From: Naganishia liquefaciens
Taxonomy: Eukaryota; Basidiomycota; Tremellomycetes; Filobasidiales; Filobasidiaceae
Direction: 5' to 3'
Assembly: GCA_013423385.1 (NCBI GenBank)
Contig: BLZA01000023.1
Location: forward strand, 561,782-625,781
Length of the DNA stretch: 64,000 nucleotides
This document shows, one piece after another, positions 12,637 to 24,680 of this stretch (positions within the stretch are counted from its first letter, which is position 1; each line of letters opens with the position of its first letter). Below the pieces are notes generated by a model. It had not been told where the DNA came from and did no database searches. It worked only from the letters and a program-made list of their open reading frames with translations. The position numbers and the translations under genes are program-made.

Positions 12637-15503
12637 ATGGTGATGGAGGAAGACTTCTTAGCGGAAGCGACCGATGACACGGAGCCATACCCTGGTGACA
12701 ATGATGAGGGAGAGTCGATATCGTTGTCGCGGGCGTCATCCGTCAGCGAATTGACAGAAGAGGGATCCGATATTCGTCCGACGAAACGAGCGAAATCGAA
12801 CCGGAGCGCGTCCAAGGATTTGCCGGCCATCACTCGCGCATCCTCTCCGCTCTCTGTCGACACCGATGGAGCGACGAGTGAACATGATCAAACGCGCCGC
12901 CGGTAAGCCTTGACTTGTCCCCCTTGAGCGACACCGCCCTGATCCACGGACATCATCAAAAGCCCCAAAGTGCGGCTAGCCCGGCATAAGCAGAACGAAA
13001 CGTCGGCGACGTCGCCCAGGTTGACAGCCACAATCAGCGTGCAGCCTCCTTCCACTCCTGCGGGGCCATCTTCAGAATTTACAGCTGCCACTCGAGAATT
13101 ACCTGAACGGTCAACAAGCCAACAAACGCACTCTCCGCAAGAGCCATATGTGGCATCTCCGCACAATGTCTTTCGTCCCCCTCCTTCGGCTGCTTTAGCC
13201 GTATTCGATAGACCGCCTTCACCGAGCTTTTACGAGGCCATGCAAGCTGCAGGACAGCCTCCGAAAATTTCTCCCAATCTGCAACCCAATCAAGCAATGC
13301 CGAACCCCTTTAGCAGTCCGAATGGTTCGACAGGACCGAAGATCAAGCTCTCCCTTTCAGGCCTCAAGGCTGCGACGGCGCCATCTGGTTCGGCTCCGAT
13401 TGATGGGCAGTCTCCAATACCACCTCGACACATTCGGACTTCGATGTCGGTTCCTCAGCGGACCAACAGTCTTGTAAGCACGGACACATCGCCATATGCT
13501 ATCGGACGTATTCAGAAGGGGAAAGGGAAGGCCAAGTTGAATGCCGCAGCGGCTCCGGAGACAGTAGTAGGTGATGCCCTGCGACGGGAGGGAAGACGAT
13601 TAACGCAACCCCCAAACGTGCCAATCAGCAAAACAACGATTACTGCGCGGCATGTCTCGGAATCGGCAGCTTCTTATGCTGCGATGGATGTCCTCGGTCG
13701 TTCCACTTCATGTGTCTCGACCCTCCATTGACCAAAGATGAACTGCCAGACGAAGATAAATGGTATTGCAAGGCTTGCAAAGCCGCAAGAAGAGTAGGTC
13801 GATGGCAGGTCCCTTAGTATCTGCGGCCTTCCTTTGATCGCATATCCCTCTTGCACGACAGCCCAAGACATTTCGATCACCACACGTCGGCATGCATGCA
13901 GAATTACTACAATATTTGGATGATCGGAATCCCAGCGAATTCCAGCTTCCAGAAGATATTCGGACGTTCTTTGCCGGAAGTAAGTAATCATGCCAAGCTT
14001 CTAACGTTCTTCTGCTTATGATGCCGTGATACGACTCACAGTTCAAACAAAACCCGATGGGTCGTACGGAGCGGCGGTCGAGGCGCGTCCCGTCAAGTTT
14101 GAGTGAGTGGAATGATCGACCTTGTAGCAATTCGGGCGGCGCACTTGGCTGACGCGCTTGTTCCTAGTCGCGCTGGGTTCCCAGAAGGGCGAGACTCCTA
14201 TAAACTCAAATCAAAGGGAGACGTCGTCCTCTGTTACAAGTGCAAAGGTTCAGCAGCGCCTGTCGGCCCTGGAACTGCTCAGGGGCTATCCCTCGGGCGC
14301 AAGATTGTGACGTGCGATTACTGTCCACTGAGTTGGCATCTGGATTGTCTAGAACCTCCAGCTGCAATCATGCCCACTTCTCAGCGCAAATGGATGTGTC
14401 CCAACCACGCATCGCAGGTGTTGGTAAGTTAACACCTTGCCGTCGGCATGACCTTGATTGATGGAGGTGTCCGTGTTTCCAGCCCAAAAAGCGACTTCTG
14501 AAGCACGGGGTGGAGGTGATCAACGTCACTCAGCCGGGACAACCAAATAACGGACTGGTCGAAATCATCGATGTGGAAGCAGAGAAACGGCGGCTCGCAT
14601 ACGAGAACATGTTTATCAACGGCAAGAGGTACAAGGTACCGGAGAGAATCATACACCTTGACTTCTGGACGAAGCTCGGTATCAAGGGTGCAAAGGGAAA
14701 CAAGGGCACTATGATTGACGGTGGTGAAGAGTCGGACGGAAACGGACCTGGACATTACACCATGGAGACGGTCTTCGGAGGAGGTTCGCCACTATCGTCC
14801 GCGCCCTCGTCGTATCACCCATCTCCTCGACTGGCAACACAGACACTACCGGCAGTTGCAGAGACGCCCGAGACAGGACTGTCAGACCCTTCGGTAGGTG
14901 TCAACGCTACTGTTACACCGTTGTTCTGGACTCTTAAATCCTTGAATTCAGGTTGACGCCGCACAGATTCTTCTTGATCTAAGTCATGGGGGACACACGT
15001 CACATTTGTCGACAAGACCCTCTGCGAATGGCGCCCTCGTCGAAGGCAGCGGGCACAGGGTCCTGGTCGACGAGTCGAACGCCAACGAATATGCTGGAAA
15101 TGCTACTGCAAGTATATTCACTTGCGAGACGCTCAAAGGCTTACGCGTTGACCGCTTGCAGATCGCTAGAGACTTCGCGCTCAAGCCAGAAAGAACCGCC
15201 ACGTCCCCAACTTCAGTAGGAGATGCGCCTTCGGACGCGTTAACACATACCATTCAAGTCAAAGCGGCGAAAGCCAATGACGCCACGTCGACACACTCTG
15301 CCGTTTCATCAGACGAAGCGGCGACGCCAACATCCACTCGCAAGATCCGCCTAAAAATAGCTGCGCCGATTGTAAATGGCAATGGAATCTCGCACTCAGC
15401 ATTGGAAGCAGGTGAAGAGGCTTTCGCGCGCAGCGGGAAGGCAGGAAATCGGCGACCCAAAGACAATAGCATACACCCTGAGGTCAAAGGCCGATCGCCC
15501 TAG
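12637..15503 (+). CDS. RCO1: Rco1/PHF12-like double PHD-finger protein (Rpd3S HDAC subunit)
   Basis: The N-terminal half is disordered and Ser/Pro-rich. An intron ending about 13,630 restores the frame into PHD1, NDYCAACLGIGSFLCCDGCP then RSFHFMCLDPPL and WYCKAC (13.64-13.79 kb), a full C4-H-C3 finger. PHD2 follows at about 14.2-14.4 kb with VLCYKCKG, VTCDYCPLSWHLDCLEPP and RKWMCPNH. The next exon has NNGLVEIIDVEAEKRRLAYE and YKVPERIIHLDFWTKL, matching the region after PHD2 in Rco1 homologues. In yeast this subunit helps Rpd3S bind H3K36-methylated nucleosomes and deacetylate transcribed chromatin. The tail after 15.0 kb is Ser/Thr/Ala-rich. The frame is open upstream to 12,544 with acidic, Pro-rich codons, so an extra first exon (ATG at 12,476, intron 12,482-12,543) is quite possible. 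Rco1 assignment is strong but rests on motif order. Confidence 0.85.
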
Positions 15504-15610
15504 TTGATCGGGACGAGGGTCAAAGGAACAGTGTCTGAGGACACAGGTCATATCAACAAGTCTGTAGAATATCTTATCACCTTGGTACATCGCTCTACCT
15601 AGTGTCAGAT

Positions 15611-18600
15611 TCAGATCAAGGAGAGCATTCCGAATCTCGCAGATGGCTTCATGACGGGTGTTGGGGAAACATATTCATGCGAGATTGGTGCTTGCCCGAA
15701 CGGCAGCAGAATAGACTGTCGATTCTCCGCCGCTGTTCTGGCCAACTCTGAGGTTGGAATAGATGAGATTGTATGCTCAAGCAGTGGCTGTAAGAGCAGC
15801 TGCACTTTCTTGATTGACGGTATGGCGAGGTCGACCTGCACAAACGTTCATTAATCGGGGAAGTCGGCATCGAAGGATCAAGACATACCTGCTCGGCTGT
15901 AGCCATACCTCCCAGATACTGCAGGAACGCCGCACATTGTCTGTACTCGAGCGAGCTCGAAGATAACCCACTTCTGCTCAACATGGCAAAGGCCTCTTTC
16001 GCAAAGTCAATTGCGAGATCTTTCTGTAACTCCGCTCTCTGATGCTGAATGGTGCCGCTGTCCAAAATGGCGGCCACCATGTCGGCCAGAGCATTATAGA
16101 CAGCCGAAAAGAGCTGTGTAATTGCGGCCACGTCTGCATCCAAGGTCTTGCGCAGAATCTGCAGCGCATCTTCTAGCGTTCTTGCCTTCCACGGCTTGAG
16201 ACAATGCTCGTAGACCTTTTGAAGGTCGCTGGTGATCTCCTCTGCAAAAAGACGCTGTCAGGAGCGAACGCGAGAAGTGAACAATATTCTTACCCTTGGC
16301 GGGAGCCCTGAGATTCTCCAGCGCTATTGATGTCCCCATATGTAGAGCAAGCCGGCCTATGAACATAGCCAGATCCACTGAAATCGGGTCGCTAGCTTGG
16401 TTATCCAAAATATGCGATGAGGTTTCTGCGAGCATGTGAACGATGTCGGACACTGCTTTCGTGAGATCAACACGATATTTGTCGGCAAGCGCATGCCCTT
16501 GGCGATGCCTTTGGAGAATGGCAGCATCTTTTGAAAGTTGCGCAACGGCCTGCTCCAGACGATCTAGGCGCTCTTGTATCAGATAGGTGCGATGCGAGAG
16601 TCTGGTGCGCAAATCAAGCCGGAATTTCGGGAGTTCCGCGTCGGTAAAGTTAGCCTGCAAAGGATTTGTCGTAGTAAAGGCGCCCATGGACACGCTCGGA
16701 AAGTGCATTGGACTCGAGAAATACATGAGCGATGGATGCAGTTCTAGACATAGGTCAGCAACAGCGGATTGATGGCGCATTGAAAATGGTCACATACCAG
16801 TCATGCTACTGTTATCGCTGTGACGGATCTTTTCAAGACTATTCTGCAAGCCTGATTTAGTCGTCGTTTGCAACTCGTCCAGTTGCGCTCGCCAAATTGC
16901 TTTTGTTCTCGTTTCGAAAGTAGCTTGAGCGGCTTTTTGAATTTCCTCAACCTGCTGTGCGGACAGCGCGATCGTCTCATTGCTCTTGACGTCATCGAGA
17001 AGCCGATTGAGCTGCGAGCGAACCTTCCATATATCGGATATCTTGTCCAATCTGCTAAGCCATATGTCGATCCTCGGCGACAAATCCTTCATGGCTGCAG
17101 CCACCCAGGCGTCCAATTTGTCGTTGATTTGCCTGACCTGCTCACTCTTAGATTTTCCCGCCGTTGGAGCGATGAATGGCGTGAAACTCTTGACCGCTTC
17201 CGGCAGATAAGTCAGAAGCATTTGGGATGAAGGTAAATTTTTTAGAATAGCGATAGTCGATACGGACTGGGCGGGAACTAGCGTCGAATCGGCGATGCTC
17301 GGCAAGTTTGACGGCAGACGCGACGGCCGCCTGGGAGCCGCTTCTGTCCCCGACACTTGTCGTGATACTGTTCCTCGCTGAGCGTTAGTAGGTTTCCGCT
17401 CGCCTCGCTGAATCCTCTCGATCGCATCGTCCAGCAAGCTCACGTCCGAATCCGCTTCAGGCCGTGGCAGGTAAGTCGCTTTCGCCATCCCGACAGTGCT
17501 GGCGATACACTTGATGGTTTCCAGCAGAGCTTTCGAGATGCGGTCTCTGATCATTTTCCGCTTGATTTCTCTCCTATCCGGCTTGTGACTGTCTGACGGG
17601 CCGGTGGGCGAGATCGGATCTTTTGCGCCGGGAGGCGCTGGTGATAATTCCCGTAGGACCTGTGCAGCGTCAAGTCTTGACGCTTGTCGTGTATGCCTCG
17701 ACTTGGGTCTTTCATACGCTGGTAGATCCGTCTTTTCAAGTGCAGTCCTAGGGTCATGGGTGAAGCTGACATTTGGTCTGATATACTGAGAAGCGGTAAA
17801 AATATCTTCTATGGCCTTGGTACGCTGGCCTAGGAATAAGGCTAGTGCATCAAGAGTTGTATTTGAATCGAGAAGCATGGCAGTCAATATCGTTTGGACA
17901 AAAGCCTGTATCAGAGAAAGCGATTTAGCGATTCGACGAAGATGGCAGACAGACAAGCTTACGATGCGATCCTGTTCTTGGCCCGGCTTCAACAACCGCT
18001 TCAGGTCTCGCATGGAGGCTGTCGCTTTGTGCACAACCTGTGCACGCAGCGGAATTAATGTCTCCCACTGCTTTTGCACTAGCGGCGTGTAAGTCTGTAA
18101 TTCAATAAGAAGATCAGCAAAAGTCATCCTGGGCAAAACTTTGACGTACCTGATTATAGCTTCCGTCCGACGTTTCCTCTTGAGGTGAAAGCATGTATTC
18201 CTTGACAGTACGCGCCAACAGCCAAAGAAATGCCGCTTGAAGATAGGCCCTCGCGGACAGCACTTTATATATCGCTTCAGGGGCATCGAGTAGGAGTTTG
18301 ACAGCCGCTGCGGAAGGTAGCTGCTTCGTAATAGCGCTTCCATCAGTCTCCGTGAGGTCTTTGGAGGCCGTCACACCTGCATGTGAAAGACTTTGCGGCT
18401 TTCCAGCAGTGATCTCCAGAGCATCTTCGCTCTCTCGCTCTTTGGGGAGCGCATCATCGGCTCTCAAACCCGTAGATCGTCCAGGATTGGAGCACAGCGC
18501 TTCTATCCTATCGAGAGCTTGTGACAATTTCAATGAAGAATTGTGAATAGTGCCGATCTGAGTCGTTGATAGAAGCAAATCACGATATCGCTCGCTGACC

Positions 18601-19167
18601 ATTGCGCGAAGTTCGGCTTGTTTACCATCTGCAGTGGTCCTATGGCCATACCAAGCTCAGCTTCACTTCTATTTGTCGAATGATGAAACGATAATTGGCA
18701 TACCTCAACTGCGCCTCAACTCGCTTCACTTCAGCGACGTTCAGTCTCCGAAATACCTCGTCCGGATCCATAGTCGCCCATGTTCCGTCCGAGGGACGCT
18801 TCTGCTGCTTGCCCGACGAGCGAAACCTCCCTGAAGCGGTATTCTGCGTCCCTTGGGTCATTCCCGTGCCACGTCTATGCACACCAGAGGGACTCTGCCT
18901 AACTGTTCCATCCGATGGTGCAAGGCTCGCGAAACTGCCTTGTCGACTCATTGGCATTCCGCCACCAAAAGCGCTGAACCCGCTGAATGATGGTCTGCTC
19001 ATCGACGAGTATGAAGATTCCTTGCGCTGCTGGTGAAAGCTACCATGACGGCCGTTCTGCGTGATGACGGGTTTCCCGGCGTGAGGGGCCTTGCTGGTTG
19101 CGGGCAGGGCCGGAGGTGTTTGCGAGGACGGCGATCCGGGATACGATGTCGGATATACGGTGGACAT
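15611..19167 (-). CDS. COG1: Conserved oligomeric Golgi complex subunit 1 (Cog1)
   Basis: Read from the minus strand, the ATG at 19167 opens MSTVYPTSYPGSPSSQ and about 110 residues of Ser/Gly-rich disordered sequence. The Vps51/Cog1 signature follows, DPDEVFRRLNVAEVKRVEAQ, and after an intron MVSERYRDLLLSTTQIGTI. This is the conserved N-terminal coiled coil that binds other COG subunits. A long helical body fills the next exons, with pieces such as YTPLVQKQWETLIPLRAQVV and LVPAQSVSTIAILKNLPSSQ. The gene ends near VMKPSARFGMLSLI. Cog1 belongs to lobe A of the tether that captures retrograde vesicles at the Golgi. The gene shares a 294-bp divergent promoter with the SET-domain gene. Family call is secure; internal exon borders are approximate. 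Confidence 0.88.
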
Positions 19168-19461
19168 CCTGCCTACCGCGATGGCGTACACAGCTCGGCG
19201 GTCACGAGCAGTGCGGTGCCTATGTAGTATCGGTCGACCGCAAGGCCATCCTGACGACACTGGAAGTGTCCCTCGCTCGGTCCGCGGCCATGGCATTCCA
19301 CGCGCGTGCGATCGAGATTGAGCGCTGTCTCACCGGGGATTTCCGCATTCCTGCATTCCCCCTGCTTCACTCGCTGGCAACGGGGAGCCGTAGACATCAT
19401 ACCATACGGAGCAGAGCGCTCCCCATCTCGCTCCCTGGAGCGTAGGCATTGCACAGTTGAC
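19168..19461. promoter_or_regulatory. Bidirectional promoter, COG1 / SET methyltransferase
   Basis: Two start codons face away from each other 294 bases apart, so one short region must drive both genes. I recognise no specific factor site. Confidence 0.6.
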
Positions 19462-21354
19462 ATGAACTCCGAGGATGAAAAGTGGGACCGCCTCACAGCG
19501 TGGATGGATGACGTATCTCGAGGTCGATGGCAGCGCAAGAATCTTCAAGTGGAATTCCGCAATGTACCCGGTAAGCTTATGATGATAATTGTAATATGGA
19601 TAATGTGCTGAGAACAAGACGACTGCTCCAGGTGCAGGAAGAGGTCTTTTCGCTACCCATGACATCGCCGTAAGTGCAGCACGTTTCCTGATAAAGTTAA
19701 TCAGACTCAACATCAACAGTAGCCAGGATCGGTCATTCTAGAATTACCGGCGACAACCCTGCTGCATCCAAGAACCATTGAAGCCGCAGACAATGACGCT
19801 CGAGCTGAAGGCACACCGAACCCCACCTCCCTACACCCGAGCGTGTTTCCGCAAACGATTACCGGCAAGCGGGATAGACGGGAAGGAAGAATGACCACCA
19901 CGCAAACACTCTCGCTGTACCTGGCACTCAATCGGCGATCCTCGCCTCAAAAGGGAGATTCACGTTTTTGCCCGTGGTCCGCATATCTCGCTACATTGCC
20001 AACAGCCTTTCGCCCATGGCATCCTCTGACATGGATAATCGAACCCGTCCGTGATGCTCCGGATTCCGAACACTGGCCGTCTCTCCATCATTTGGTCAAG
20101 ACATATGTGCCGGTGTCGGCCCTCGAAAAGCTGCTGGACATGTTGGGGAGATATAGAGAGGACGTGAAGATGATGGAAAGAGGCGTATCTCAGTCGCTCG
20201 AGATTAGCCCGGACGATTCATTGCGAAAGGCATGGTCAGAGGTGACGCAAGAAGACCTTTTGTGGGCCTGGCTAAACGGTAAATAGCTGTTAAATACTCT
20301 GACACCTTTCTGACTCTGCCAACTACTTGCAGTCAATACCCGAACACTATATCTCGACCTTGAAATGCCACCAATCTCAAAGTCTGCCTACGCCGAACCG
20401 GATGATACGGGGAAACGAACCCGAAGCGAAAGCGACAGCGAGCAACAGAATCACACCATGGGACCGTTGCTCGATCTTGCGAACCATACACACCTCAGAA
20501 TAGATCATTCAGAGTCGATGTCTGCCGATACCATTCCCGTTCACTTATGCAGTGTTCATCTGGTAGAAGAACCCAGCGGTGGATCTCTAAAAAACGGCGC
20601 TCCACAAACGCGTCGAGCTGGTCCATCCTCTTGGCGCAAACGGACTCTCCAGATGCGTGCGCCGAAATCTACCGGTTTGAAGAAAGGAGACCAGGCCGTC
20701 TTCGCATATGGACCGCACTCGGATCAGACCCTTTTCTCTGAATACGGATTCGTCCCATCAGACGGGCAGAATCCATGGAATGAAATTCGCTTGGATGATC
20801 ACATCAACGCAGCATGGCGAGAGTTTGATGATCCCTCGGTGGTTTCGCTGAAGAGCGAGGTGTTGGCTATCAATGGATACCTCGAGTGAGTCACGAATTG
20901 GCGTAGGGGCAAAGGTGGCTTGTAGATTGACCTTTATACTTGCAGCGACTACACGCTACACGCCTCGCCATCTCCGGCACATCCTTCGCATCGTCTCCTC
21001 GTCGCTATGCGACTAATGTACGCGCAGATTCCAGAAAAGGCCTTACAAAGCTACCTCGACGATCCATCCAGCCGCATCGCCTCACCCATCTTGCAGGCCT
21101 TCGTAGACATGACGATGGGTATCAATGACGCAGTCTCCGACGAGAATGAGGCAACGGTCCGGACTGCCTTGCGTTCGATCTGTGCTTCGCGACTGCGAAA
21201 TGTTGATGACAAGGTTGCAGCGCTGTCAGCCCAGCCATATCCGGATGCTGGGCCAATAGTAGACGCAAAGCGGATGGTTGAGCAGCTCTGGGCGAATGAC
21301 CGCGAGATTCTGAAAGGTGTTGTAGGCAGTCTGGATGACAACGTGATATTCTAG
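19462..21354 (+). CDS. SET-domain protein lysine methyltransferase (SETD3/SETD4/RKM class)
   Basis: The ATG at 19462 opens MNSEDEKWDRLTAWMDDVSR. After the first intron comes the SET start motif GAGRGLFATHDIA, then PGSVILELPATTLLHPRTI after an intron ending CAGTAG. The insert carries CPWSAYLATLPTAFRPWHPL, typical of the SETD3/4 and Rubisco LSMT group. The catalytic half has MGPLLDLANHTHLRIDHS (a variant of the usual DxxNH motif), VFAYGPHSDQTLFSEYGFV and a C-terminal helical substrate-binding-like region with YAQIPEKALQSYLDD. Enzymes of this class methylate ribosomal proteins, elongation factors or actin; the target here cannot be read. No transmembrane segment or leader is visible. Confidence 0.85.
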
Positions 21355-21460
21355 TAGAATGTGTATGTCTTAATCGGACGCCACGACCCATTTCGCAAAT
21401 ATTCCCAACTATTCGAGACTGGTCAACGCTGGGCAGTGGAGCCTGATTGCCAAGTCCGAC

Positions 21461-22000
21461 TTACAGCTCAAACCCGACGGCACTCCCCTTTTGTTGCCCA
21501 ACCTTCTGGCCCGGCTGCTTCAGTTTCTCAAAGACCTCTTCGACCTCCTTCAGACAATTCGTCACTTCTTCCTCGCTTTCCGCCTTGTTTAGGACGGTAA
21601 CATGCGGTTTCCCCATCTTTCTTTTGTCTTGATCCGTCAATTTGTCCTCAGTTCCTTGGCCATTCCGATTCATGTTGTAAAGCAGGTCCTCACGGATCGC
21701 TTCTACTGTTCCAGATGGCCTTTCTCTCACCGAAACCATCACACCGCCCTTGCCCATCTTTTTGGGTTCTCCAATGAACACGTCCCATCCTTTCTGTTCT
21801 CTACATATGCTCTCGAGATATCCGTCCAGTTCCGAGATACGCTGAGGTGGAATGGCGTGGAACAATGTGACGTGTGCCGACAGAAAGTTTCGGTGAGGCG
21901 GAAAGTATTTCTGACGAAGGTCGGTCAGGAACTGATGTGATGCCTTGTCGAGCGAAAGCGTGAGAATGAGGGGACCGGACGGAGGAACCAGAGGTGACAT
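21461..22000 (-). CDS. 2H phosphoesterase / 2'-5' RNA ligase-like protein
   Basis: The ATG at 22000 gives a 178-residue intron-free protein. It carries the two family motifs HVTL (His43) and HVTV (His133), spaced as in 2'-5' RNA ligase and cyclic-phosphodiesterase folds. These paired HxT/S motifs form the active site acting on 2'-5' or cyclic phosphates in RNA or nucleotides. The frame is open for another 39 codons upstream, but MSPLVPPSGPLILTLSLDK is the natural start. The C-terminus is a Glu/Lys-rich helix. It lies tail-to-tail with the SET gene, 106 bases apart, and on the same strand as the M24 peptidase gene beyond a 302-base gap. Confidence 0.8.
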   Translation of the reverse strand: MSPLVPPSGPLILTLSLDKASHQFLTDLRQKYFPPHRNFLSAHVTLFHAIPPQRISELDGYLESICREQKGWDVFIGEPKKMGKGGVMVSVRERPSGTVEAIREDLLYNMNRNGQGTEDKLTDQDKRKMGKPHVTVLNKAESEEEVTNCLKEVEEVFEKLKQPGQKVGQQKGSAVGFEL

Positions 22001-22302
22001 CGCAATGATGATGCAGTGAGGAGCTGATGATACCCGACGTTTGACTTCTGTGATCTTGAAGGTGAAGTGTGCGTGAATGAGTTTGCCAGTCGAGCGGTGG
22101 GTCGGACTGGATGTCAAGTATCCAAAATGTCCACGCGTGTCTCACATCAAAAGCAATCGATCGAGTCATGAATGTGCGTGCCATGACGTCAGGCGCAGTG
22201 AGAGCACCGTTGGACATGCGGAAGGCGTTGATCTTTGCGGATTGGCATGGTTCCGCTGGAGCCCGCTCGTTGATACAACGTACTGCTACCTTACTATGAC
22301 TA

Positions 22303-24403
22303 TCAGACTGTCCAATAGTCCTTGGCCGGACCAGTGAACGATTCACCCTCGCCTTCATCTGTCACGTACCAGCAATCCTCCAGCCTGATCCCGACTTCTC
22401 CCAGGATATACACTCCGGGCTCATCGCTGAATACGTTTCCAGTCTCTATGGGTCGGTCATTAGAGCCAACCAAATATGGAGCCTCGTGCCCTTCCAACCC
22501 TATACCATGTCCTGATGGGCGATGCTCGATTAGCGAAACACGAATTTGATCTGAAGACTGCGTTTTACCTAGGCGATGGGTAAAGCCCTCTCTTTCAGCC
22601 TGCCGTTTGCCCTTGTTCTTAATAATATCACGGGCAGCGGCATCGACCTCTCTGCCCAGAGCGCCTGCAGTCCCAGCTTTCAATGCGGCTTCCTGAGCCT
22701 GCTTTACCAGAAACCAGAGTCGCTCTTGCGTCTCCGAAATCTTGCCACCCGGCAACGCAAACGTCTGAGAGGCGAAATTCCAGTCAGAGTTTGCGAACAC
22801 GCTCAATTGAAGAGTCTTACCCTTGTGATGTCGCTCGTGTAGCCGCGGAATTGCCCTCCAGCATCGATGAGAGCGAAATCTTCTTCCCTCAGAGCACGAT
22901 CAGTCCCGGAGCCATGAGGCAAGGCAGCGTTCTCTGAAAATAAAAATAAAAATGAGATGAGACGGGCGTTTCCGACAATTCCGGATGCGCGCGACTCACC
23001 GCCAAATAAAACGAGGCCTTCTCCGCCTGGCATACCCAGCTCCTCGAAGTAGCGGGAAAGAAGGCTCGACGTCTGACTTTCTTTGATTCCGAAAAACATT
23101 GAATCTTTCGTCGCTTTGATTGCCTGCAGTGTGAGCTGTAGTGGAAAGGTGGCCTGCTTAGCACTTCAAACCGTTTCAGCGACTTTAGAGACCTACCTCG
23201 TTGGCACACTTGAGGACCTCAATCTCCTCCGGCGACTTTCTTTCGCGCACGCTCAGTACCCGGGGATCCGCAACATCGGTGAGGACGCGTGTGTTGCCTT
23301 CGAGCACGTTGGCATTCAAGGCGGCGCGAGCGATCCCAGCAGAGATGAAGGTCCGAACATCAGGATCAAAGTGGATCTTCAAGGTCGAAGTCGCCTCCTG
23401 CTTGAGATCGTTCATTTCACGGCTTCCGTCAAGATGTCGAAGCAGTATCTCTGCCCAATTTTCCTCTTCCCGCCATTCGACGAACTCGACCTCGCCATCT
23501 TTGTCCAAGCCCGGCAGGTCCAAAAGTTTAGCCCTCGGCGCCTCGAAAGCAGGCGTCAAGATTGATAAAACAGGTCCATTCTTGGCTTTCCTCCCGTTTT
23601 CCGCAGAGCGTATAACAAACAAAAATGGCCGCTCGCTGACGTGCCATTGCTCGCGACCGATTCCAGTGTAGTAGAAAGAGGAAGCTCCGGGCTCAAGGAC
23701 GTATACTTGATCGCCGGATGACTTTTCCGGCTTGTCGTTGCGGATATCCTGTAGGATGGACCGGACACGAGCGATTCGTTCCCGGTGTACGGTTGAGGAA
23801 AAGGGCGGCAGCAATTTGCACCTTGTCTTGATGGTGTGAGCCTCGAAAGATAGCGGCTGTAGCGGCACTACAGGCGCCAAGTTTGCTCTCCATGGAAGCG
23901 AGATAGGCCGAGCTTTCGACGATGCATGATCCAGGAGCCGGGCGATTGGGTCCGCTTTAAGACCGAAACAGGCGTCAAGGATCATCCATGTCACGGCAAA
24001 CGAAAGAGCAACTTGTGCAATTTGTCGGAGAGTGGTATGTTTGCGTTTGCTTTTGCATTTGGGAGATGCGTTAGCCAGATCTTGAGAATGCCTTGGAAGC
24101 ACGGCGTCTTGCTGAACCTGATTCTGACGGTATTTCTATGACACAATTGTATCAACGGTGGTACACGTATGGGGAACATTGTGAATATGGACTCACCTCG
24201 TCATACTGCTTGAAGTCTGAAGTCGCAGAGCAGTTCACGGTCTTCTCCGTAATGCGATGCGCGAAGGGCGACTCTCTCGTATAAGAAGGACTTGCCAGCA
24301 AGACCTCGCCACTCAAAGCTCTCTCGTCCGCCGTCCGGCGGCTGTCTCGGCAGATGGATGCCATCTGGGATATATGTCTGCGCTGTGCAATCAGGAAAGA
24401 CAT
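22303..24403 (-). CDS. Membrane-anchored M24 metallopeptidase (Xaa-Pro aminopeptidase-like)
   Basis: The catalytic half contains the pita-bread metal ligands in order. They are the two Asp of LIDAGGQFRGYTSDITR, the His of FTHRLGHGIGLEGHE (across an in-frame 57-nt intron), the Glu of SDEPGVYILGEVG and the Glu of IRLED. All five are present, so the enzyme should be active on dipeptides or N-terminal X-Pro bonds. The N-terminal half is a creatinase-like domain with YVLEPGASSFYYTGIGREQW. Before it lies a hydrophobic segment (LRQIAQVALSFAVTWMILDA) preceded by Lys/Arg, which suggests a type II signal anchor. The start at 24403 uses an extra 5' exon joined by a GTGAGT intron to KYRQNQVQQDAVLPRH; this N-terminus is inferred. 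Confidence 0.85.
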
Positions 24404-24680
24404 AACACGATGCCAGGCTGCACATGGATGCGATCAAGCGTACTCGTCAGGTAAGACACGCTTTCTCGATCGCGCTTCGCCGACTCTGGCCGGCCCGTAG
24501 GACTTACTCGGGTTTTTTTGACCGCCCAAACTAGACAGCCGGATCCAAGCCAAGGCGCGGAAAGAAAGCGGTTCTGCTCTCCTTCAGCCAGACGTTGGCC
24601 CACAAAGCTGATATCAACCTTTCGTGCATTGCGTTGTCCGGACATTCTCCTCTCCCCCATTCTCGAATTTCCGCATCACC
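24404..24680. promoter_or_regulatory. Divergent region between the M24 peptidase and LSC1
   Basis: This 277-base gap separates the two inferred starts. A minus-strand ATG frame beginning at 24660 covers most of it and would put two starts 20 bases apart. I treat that frame as chance or leader sequence. Confidence 0.45.

Noticed and set aside
24391-24660. Minus-strand small gene starting at 24660, with a protein-like run TYIPDGIHLPRQPPDG
   Set aside because: That run is out of frame with the M24 gene exon that uses the same DNA and joins well to the next exon; the start would lie 20 bases from LSC1's ATG.
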